Positions 56,938-64,000 of a stretch of DNA of 64,000 nt are shown here, in pieces. The stretch comes from Mya arenaria (taxonomy: Eukaryota; Mollusca; Bivalvia; Myida; Myidae). The first letter of the stretch is position 1. Every line of letters starts with the position of its first letter. The translations under genes were made by a program, and so were the position numbers. The stretch spans positions 7,881,937 to 7,945,936 of the forward strand of contig NC_069133.1 in NCBI RefSeq assembly GCF_026914265.1. Direction: 5' to 3'. The notes under the pieces were generated by a model, which was not told the origin of the DNA, searched no databases, and was given only the letters and a program-made list of their open reading frames with translations.

Positions 56938-57530
56938 AGAAATTGGCGCTAACAGACGGACAGAAAACACAATATTTATTTGCATTCTCTCAGTGAATTA
57001 ATTTATGGGATTATGATGTTTGAAAAAAATACACAAAAGCGGCATTGAAAATGTAAATATAAATATAGGTTTTAAGATACGAATCCCACTTTGACTTGTG
57101 CAATGTTACCAAACACGGAAATTTCGAAAAGAAACTCTCACCCAAAAATATTTGTGGAATTGAAAATTGATCTAGTTTAAGATAGGCTTATCCGTCTTCG
57201 CTCGAATGTGAAAAACGCTTAAGTTGATGTATGAATCCCTCACAGTAGAACTTAGTACTGGGGACACCTTGTTAGATGAAGTTGCTTTAGCGGGGTTCGA
57301 GCTCACAACCGCTTTGAATAAAATAGACATATGTACAACAACACAAACACAACCACTTTGATATTACTTTATCTAAACGTTTATTGCCGTAGGTTTTATT
57401 GTTTAATTTGTTTAAATGTACTTGAGTAAAAACTGCCAAAACATGACCTATGCAACTATAATTAAACCATGCAATTTTGAAAATCATGACGTTATTTTGT
57501 AACAGGAGATAAGTTTCAGATATAGGTTTC

Positions 57531-57793
57531 ACTCCAGTTATACAGGTGATATTGGGACCACTCCAGTTATACAGGTGATATTGGGACCACTCCAGTTATA
57601 CAGGTGATATTGGGACCACTCCAGTTATACAGGTGATATTGGGACCACTCCAGTTATACAGGTGATATTGGGACCACTCCAGTTATACAGGTGATATTGG
57701 GACCACTCCAGTTATACAGATGATATTGGGACCACTCCAGTTATACAGGTGATATTGGGACTACTCCAGTTATACAGGTGATATTGGGACCAT
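57531..57793. repeat. 29-bp minisatellite, nine copies
   Basis: Almost identical copies of CACTCCAGTTATACAGGTGA followed by TATTGGGAC; one copy has AGATGA and one has CTACTCC. High identity suggests recent expansion. Confidence 0.95.
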
Positions 57794-58518
57794 ATTTATT
57801 ATTCTACAATAAAGCATGAGTACGTATTCAGAGTCTGGATAAAATTAGGTTTACGAAGAAGGTAAACAAATTAACAATTAAAGGGGTACACTATGTTATT
57901 TTTATACATTATTTTGTTCCGCTCATTTGACTTTAATTATCAAAACAAAATAGCATATGATTTGTATACAAGTCAAAATTATAACCGTTTATGGTTTTTA
58001 TTTTCATATGAATACGTGGCCACATATTCTGAAGTTTAAAAAGCGTCAAAATATCGCTATTTTTTATCTGTTCACAAATAATATGTTTTTGCTTTGATCG
58101 TTAAAATTCGAATGAGTTAAACATAATAATGCATTAAAAATCATCAAATTTAATGAATTCTATTTAGGATACTTATAAAGTTAGATAAGTAACCAAAATA
58201 GTGCTACCAGTAAAGCAGTTATTATTTGCGATATTTTGAATCTTATATTAAAACAGAATGAATTTTATAGTACTGTCCAAGAAACCCACCCACATTATCC
58301 CCACCCCATATGCTCCTGGATTGACCGTAGACCATATCACTAGCTGATGAATTCATCAAATATTTAGTTTCTTTGATTTTTTCTTGCAGCGGGTCTGAAT
58401 ACAATTTGTCAAATATTAATTACAATAACTGTTCTGTAAAATATGTAAGCTTACTACTAGTGCGATATTTATTGTTGAAAGGTAAATATTATGTGTTGCT
58501 GTTTTTAAATTATAAACA

Positions 58519-59379
58519 AGTTTCAAGTTTCAAAGTTTATTGGCAGATCGGCATAGAATAGCCTTTGGCCATTAACAACATAAATATGGCAAAAACATAA
58601 ATCAACTATAAAAAGTAACGGAATAATAATAAATATACATCATGTAATTAAATATGAAAATATAAATTGTTAAACACTTAGAAGGAAAAAGCAGAAATTA
58701 ACAAAAGTTAACATAAGGAGGATTACTATTGTACAAGGAAAGTATTTCTTAAATTCATGGCTTCTTTAATGTAGATTGCTATCTTAGTTTGTCTTTTGCT
58801 TAACATTAGTCGTTTAAACATATTTAAATTTGGCCATGATATATTTCCTAGGTATTTTAAGCGTAAGAGTCTAAATTTACTACAGCATAATACAAAATGG
58901 TATTCATTTTCTATAACATTAGCGTTACAGCATTTGCAAAGTCTGTTTTCTCTTGCAATACCGGTATATCTGCCGACTTCAATTTCTAACTTGTGAGCAG
59001 ACAATCTCATGGAAGAAAAATGTTGGCGTATACGGCATTTACATCAAAATTATCAGTAAGAAAATTTAATCCTAAATGGTTTATAATAGATTTCATCTTA
59101 GTCGCCCAGCAAGGGCCATTAATATTATTACACTGATCGAGATACATATAATTCATCGGAGAGTCACCATTTTTCATAATCTTTAACCAGAATTTGATTG
59201 CCCTTTCCTTGCAAACGACAGATAATGGTATTTCCCCAAATTCACCGTATACAGCATAGTTAGGAGTCTGTTTTTTGACACAAAGTAAATGCTTTAAAAA
59301 TCGAACTTGCAGTTTATCAACTTCTTTAAAATTATAAACTCCCCAGACTTCTGACCCGTATACAAGAATAGGCACAATC
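58519..59379 (-). mobile_element. 5'-truncated LINE in the fourth copy
   Basis: Flanked by ATAAACA (58,512-58,518 and 59,380-59,386). On the minus strand it reads VPILVYGSEVWGVYNFKEVD, then FGEIPLSVVCKERAIKFWLK, and later LEIEVGRYTGIARENRLCKC and NVIENEYHFVLCCSKFRLLR, the ORF2 C-terminal half. It is related to, but distinct from, the unit 1/2 LINE. One frame break separates the two parts near 59,010. Confidence 0.8.
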
Positions 59380-59690
59380 ATAAACATTTAACTAAACTAC
59401 GCCTATCAAATATAAACAACATACGCAGTTCATGATTAAATCATGTTGATAAATGTATGTATGAACTGACGGGCGAACGTATAATTCAGAAATAATATTT
59501 TTCACGCTTTAGGACAGGCCGATTTACATCAAAGATATCAAAGCACTATTCTTGATTAATTGTAATCACAATAATTTTTACTCAACATCGCTTTGTTTTC
59601 ATATCAATCGAACCGATTACAGGATTATCTCTCTAATTGTCAAATTCCTACGAGGTGCTAAAAACAACAAGAGGAAGAGCACGCGCATTC

Positions 59691-59883
59691 AAAACTGAAG
59701 CCAGCGATGTAACAAGCGATCTCATTGGACGAGAATGATAGCCTTTCACACATTTGCTGAAAGATTTAAGAATATTTATTTTTTCAAAGCCATAACAACA
59801 TCAAAGTTTTATCTACGAAGACATTTACGAAAACAGGAAAAATCTTGCTTTATCGTAAGGGATTCCTTGTGGCTTTGCCAAAT
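59691..59883 (+). promoter_or_regulatory. Probable 5' untranslated exon region of the zinc-finger gene
   Basis: A donor-like CCAAAT|GTAAGTA at 59,883/59,884 lies 272 bp before the acceptor TATTTCCAG at 60,155. No distinct TATA box is seen upstream. The exon start cannot be fixed. Confidence 0.35.
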
Positions 59884-60155
59884 GTAAGTACTACTTTTTA
59901 AAAATATTTTTTTAAACTTTATTTATTTCATATTTAATAATTCTGGTATAGATTCAACACAATTTTAAATTTATTTCTCAAGATTAATAACTCAGCATTT
60001 CCCTTAAAATGTTAGTTGCGCCAAATACATAAAGCTGCTGCTGATGATGATGTCTTTAATTGTCTTATCAAATCTTTACCAAATTTTGATTAGGGTGGCC
60101 ATAATTTTTAAAACTGATTGTTTAGTTCACGGCAGAAATAACTAAATATTTCCAG

Positions 60156-61238
60156 ATGATATCGTTCGGGCAGCTTCAGTGGTTCCACGTGCAGGCGATC
60201 TCGGACCATGGCAACCAGTATCAGACCCCTCCAGACAATCAGAGGTCGCCAATGAATGACATGACCAACTACCATGCGGGCCCGCACGTGCAGCACGAGG
60301 CATCAGCCAGCAGGAAACAATCATTCTCATCCGACTGCTCGGACGTTACATCAGCCGTGTTTGCAGCCCTTCATCCAATCGCAGATGACATTGGCTACCA
60401 TGACAGCACGCCGTCTGATTACCGTTCCTCATGTTTGCACTCACAGACGCCCCCGCTGACGAGTCAGCTGCGACTGCCTTCCATCCGGACGTCGCACGTG
60501 GCAGCCAACGTCATGTCAGAGGAGCTTGACCTCGGCTACTCTAGCTTCTCCGACGCCGCCTTCCTTCCGGAAGTAGCAGACCTCACGAACGTTTCTAGTG
60601 ACTCTGACGACTTGTTTGATGTCATATCGCCGTCCTTCGATGATATGATAGACGACGTTTTGTGCGACATCGACAGGCAACAGGAACAGTACCGAGCTCA
60701 CGTTGATTTGCATCTACCCGAAACCAAGGAAAACCCTCTGTTGTCGGTCAGCCCGTCACTTCCACAGGACATGTCCCTCTACCCGAGACAGACCTACCAG
60801 CCGGACGTGCAGCCCCTATCCCCGTACACCACCTACAATCCGTCGTCCGTCACCAGCCCACCACTGCTGCCTACTGTTAACACTGACAACCTGGCCATCT
60901 TTTGTGGCGTATGCGGCAAATCCTTCCAGACTCGAGCCGCTCTCAAGATGCACACGACCACTCACCACGGGACCCGGCCCCACAGTTGCCCTTACTGCAA
61001 CAAGAGTTTCACCCAGAAGTCCACGCTGCGCACACACATCCGGGTCCACACCGGGGAGAAACCGTACACCTGCGATCACTGCACGCGCGCGTTCAGCGAC
61101 TACAGCACGTACCGGAAACACGTGCGCATCCACACGGGTGAGCGGCCGTACGTTTGTGACGTCTGCAAGAAGGGATTCACGCAGTCCGGCAACATGTTAC
61201 GTCACCGAGAGGTCCACTTCAAGAAGCAGAAAAAGTGA
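60156..61238 (+). CDS. C2H2 zinc-finger protein, four fingers
   Basis: 360 codons in one exon, starting with ATG directly after a TTTCCAG acceptor-like site. Residues 1-245 are Ser/Pro/Asp-rich and probably disordered, with an acidic patch (FDDMIDDVLCDIDRQQEQ, about 163-180) that could be an activation region. Four Kruppel-type fingers follow: CGVC..H..H (about 250-270), CPYC (278-298), CDHC (306-326) and CDVC (334-354), joined by HGTRPHS, TGEKPYT and TGERPYV linkers, with a basic tail FKKQKK. All Cys and His ligands are present. It is likely a nuclear DNA-binding regulator; I do not recognise an orthologue. Codon use is GC-rich, unlike the surroundings, which supports a real, conserved gene. 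No canonical AATAAA is seen nearby. Confidence 0.85.
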   Translation: MISFGQLQWFHVQAISDHGNQYQTPPDNQRSPMNDMTNYHAGPHVQHEASASRKQSFSSDCSDVTSAVFAALHPIADDIGYHDSTPSDYRSSCLHSQTPPLTSQLRLPSIRTSHVAANVMSEELDLGYSSFSDAAFLPEVADLTNVSSDSDDLFDVISPSFDDMIDDVLCDIDRQQEQYRAHVDLHLPETKENPLLSVSPSLPQDMSLYPRQTYQPDVQPLSPYTTYNPSSVTSPPLLPTVNTDNLAIFCGVCGKSFQTRAALKMHTTTHHGTRPHSCPYCNKSFTQKSTLRTHIRVHTGEKPYTCDHCTRAFSDYSTYRKHVRIHTGERPYVCDVCKKGFTQSGNMLRHREVHFKKQKK

Positions 61239-63800
61239 TCTTACTCTGTGGTGTATTTTGAACTTGTCTTTCATTTATGAAACTTGTGATACATGACTCC
61301 ATAACATATTGGATGCATAAGTATGTGCAAAAATCTTAAATTCCCTATTATACATTATATTTGTTATGTTTTTTTCTGTATATATTTTAAGTTAAAATAT
61401 GCATTATGTTGTTTTTGTGCTATCTGTTGAAAACATGTATATAAAACGCAAATAATTAACCATCAGTGAGTTTTGATTTTCTCAAGGCATGTAATTTGAA
61501 CTTGAAACTTGACCCGTGTTTGTCAACAGTTTAAACTCAGACTGAAAAGCCATTTTATATAAAATATCGGCAACCACGGTACTTACTTCCGTTACACTTC
61601 ATACATACCGTAGGAAAATTGGCTGATAAAATCTGGTTTTAAAGAATATGATTGCGGCAGGGGAGACAACTCTTCCAATGAATGAAATACTCTTCAATAA
61701 CCTTGTACTGTACAGTAAGTTCGTAGTTATCAAGCTTTCAATTCGAGCTTTTGCTGGAATACTGTTTTCTACGGGAAAACATTTGTATGGGTGTATCTGC
61801 GCATTTGAGAGTCAAATTACTGAAAAGGAACCAATGCGGAACCAATGAAACTGCCTCATTAAGTATTCATGATTTAATATAAGATTTTATTAGCCAAATA
61901 TCGAAGCATCGTGTATCAGGGGTCAGATCTAATGTACTGCTTGATCGTGAAACCAAGAGTGGCCCTGCTGCCCAATTTTCTCAAAACAGTTTTAAAATTA
62001 TACACTGTAGTAAAATTAACCATATGAGTGGCTTAAACCTATTGTATAAACCAAGCCATAGTTTATCAGGATTTGTTTTATTATTTATATCAAAGATGAT
62101 TTCCTTTAAAAGTCTCCGAAACTCGTTATAAGGATAAAATTGCAAACTTATTAAAAAAGAACAAAACAGATATAATGAGCTTTTTAATAGTTTAGCTTGA
62201 TTCTGTTATAAAGGACTTCAGGTTGTTCGAGAAATTTGGGCTTGCCAGATCATAAAACGAAGCGCGTGGAGTCTGAACTCATATCATGTTAATCATGGGC
62301 TTGAAACAAAATAACGATATCATACAACATAAGGGAACACTCCCTCGACTACTAGTTCGCTTACGTTTTGTCCGATTGTCAGATGACTTGCGAGGTTGTG
62401 TGTACCATATCATCAGAATTATCAAACGTATGTTTCACCAATTGTTCATGATTGTTTTACTGAAAGCACGGAAATGAATGTAACGTTTTCAAGACGGCAA
62501 AAAAAATCTAAATGTAGAGGCAAACCTACGACTGTCTTATAACGTATTACTACAACCACCACCACCACCAACACCACCACCGGAAACAACAACAACAACA
62601 CCAGCATCAGCAAGAACAACAACAACATTTATTGCAAACACAATTATTAATCGCAACATCAAACATGGACTTCAATCAATAATAACCGCATGAGTGTGTT
62701 CGTTTACAATCAGGTAACATAGACAGTCACTTTAACGTAACAGTAACCAGCTGTATACAAGCATTTTATTATGTAGCTAGCAATATGGGCGCTGTTTGTC
62801 ATTCTGACCATTTGCATAGGTCAGTGAGCATGTTAACATATATCAGGGAAAGTTAGATCAATGACAAAAATGCAACAAAGAATTACAATTGGTTTGAAAC
62901 AAAAGCCAAGGTTAAGACCATTAAAGCTGTTCTATCTGTACGGTATGGTAAATACTATAGACAAATACATTTTCCAAACAATCCGATTGAATTAAACGGA
63001 CAGTATTGTGTCTGATGACAAAATGCTCGAAGAGGCGGGGCGAACATGCGCTGCATCATTAATTGACATTTTTTGCCCGCCACTTTGCGCATTTTCGCTG
63101 CGAAAATACGAAATGGCAGAAGTCAGCCACTATAGGAGACCACGAATATAATAAACATTTTGACTGCACTACTCTTTTTAATGAAATAGCACAATTGTAT
63201 CGAAAACTCGTAAATACTTGACTATACGATATAAACTTCGATAAAAAATATTATTTTAAAAAGCCTAAAAAATATCGCTATTATTTTTTTCAAATTGTCC
63301 GTAAAATCATGTTTTTTTTAATTTTAAATTTTTTAAAGTCAGATCAGTTAAACATTCTAATGCACTAAAAACAACAGTGTATGCATCAATCTGTTTTTGC
63401 CCCGTTAAGACAAAATATAACAAAACAACGAAACACGACCCGTGTCAACTGAAGGAAAGTCCAAAGTAAACTCTTATAAAGCCGAAATTGGTTTCCAATG
63501 ACTAAAGAAAATTTAATAATGGCCATGCCTCCTGATACAAAGAAGCATCCGTCAAAAAATCTCAATCACAACCAATTCGAAAGACACGGCTGAAATAGTC
63601 TATTCAATTTTAACAGACATAAACAATAAAATCATACTTTTTTAGCTTAAACAAGTTGCTTTAAAGCCCGCCGGACCTTGAAGCACCTATCGGTATGGGG
63701 TCACACTTGTTCCTGCATGTCGGAACACATGTTTACACGACGTACACACGGTGTCACGGCTAGGGAGGGGCGGTGTACATGTCGGCACGTCGCCACTGAC
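61239..63800. other. Downstream of the zinc-finger gene: no gene recognised
   Basis: Short frames only. It contains a CCA/CAA trinucleotide tract at about 62,551-62,630, in minus orientation an Leu/Val-coding shadow. A GC-richer patch near 63,030-63,110 (GAGGCGGGGCGAAC) is not assignable. Confidence 0.4.
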
Positions 63801-63891
63801 CGCTTCCGCTCCCCGCTCGCCACCAACCGCCTCCTATATAAGGAACATCACCACCAGGGACCTGCAGATACATTCTCACTCCTCATTCAAG
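63770..63891 (+). promoter_or_regulatory. TATA promoter and short first exon of a gene running off the right edge
   Basis: A C-rich proximal region (CGCTTCCGCTCCCCGCTCGC) precedes TATATAAGG at 63,835. The expected start is near 63,865, and the donor TTCAAG|GTAAGCG follows at 63,891/63,892. The first exon would be about 27 untranslated bases. The coding exons lie outside the window. Confidence 0.55.
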
Positions 63892-64000
63892 GTAAGCGAC
63901 TTTGTTCATGAAAATAGTTTTTTTATTCAGATATTATCTATTTGTTTTGAACAAGATGTTTGTAAAATAAGTTTAATCATATTTCATTATATATTCACAA

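Larger units (their letters stand above)
56938..59690 (+). repeat. Diverged downstream half of a fourth cluster unit
   Basis: Patches match units 1-3 in order: 57,110-57,320 with 29,890-30,080 (AATGTGAAA..CGCTT, AACCGCTTTG); 58,290-58,370 with 31,250-31,320 (ATCCCCACCCC, GATTGACCGTAGACC); 58,400-58,510 with 31,760-31,860; 59,390-59,680 with 31,860-32,450 (CACGCTTTAGG, ATTACAGGATTATCT). It lacks the SINE and the TTAA-type MITE and has its own LINE fragment and 29-bp minisatellite. Confidence 0.75.

Noticed and set aside
60274-61296. Overlapping frames in the zinc-finger gene (including a 197-codon frame)
   Set aside because: GC-rich shadows of the 360-codon frame, which has complete C2H2 fingers.

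Overview
This is eukaryotic, AT-rich, intron-bearing nuclear DNA, most likely from a bivalve mollusc. The main clue is a cluster of secreted, Gly/Tyr/Met-rich protein genes ending in RKKKGYY, the C-terminal signature of the shematrin family of shell-matrix proteins (known from pearl oysters). The background of tRNA-derived SINEs, 5'-truncated LINEs, MITEs and minisatellites also fits a mollusc. The species cannot be named from the sequence.

Layout. 1-4.1 kb: 5' part of an MFSD8/CLN7-like lysosomal transporter gene on the minus strand, running off the left edge. Its first coding exon carries five 48-bp repeats, each with a CACGTG E-box. 4.1-11 kb: mostly unannotated AT-rich DNA with MITE-like foldbacks and one candidate terminal exon (about 9.02-9.13 kb). 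11-18.1 kb: two minisatellites; the second is split by a 5.9-kb DNA transposon with about 0.6-kb diverged terminal inverted repeats. That transposon encodes an XPG/PIN-like nuclease protein with a Cys-rich C-terminus, and its ORF is itself interrupted by a LINE fragment with a 12-bp target duplication. 18-23.5 kb: MITEs and LINE tails. 23.6-25.8 kb: about 40 copies of a 54-bp satellite built from the tRNA-like head of a SINE, with 12-unit higher-order periodicity.

26.3-59.7 kb: the shematrin-like cluster. Units 1 (26,315), 2 (38,099) and 3 (49,676) each hold a four-exon gene: TATA box, very short untranslated exon, signal-peptide exon, Gly-rich exon, and a tiny RKKKGYY exon. A fourth, older, decapitated copy (about 56.5-59.7 kb) keeps an exon 4 (KKKDYY) and downstream sequence. 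Units 1 and 2 share a 4-kb LINE that carries a hAT-like MITE; unit 3 has the empty site. A SINE is in units 1-3 but absent from the fourth copy. Each unit also has a private insertion. These nested insertions date the duplications.

59.7-64 kb: a single-coding-exon four-finger C2H2 zinc-finger gene, then mostly empty sequence, then a TATA promoter with a short first exon at the right edge whose gene lies outside the window. The architecture of that promoter resembles the shematrin-like promoters.
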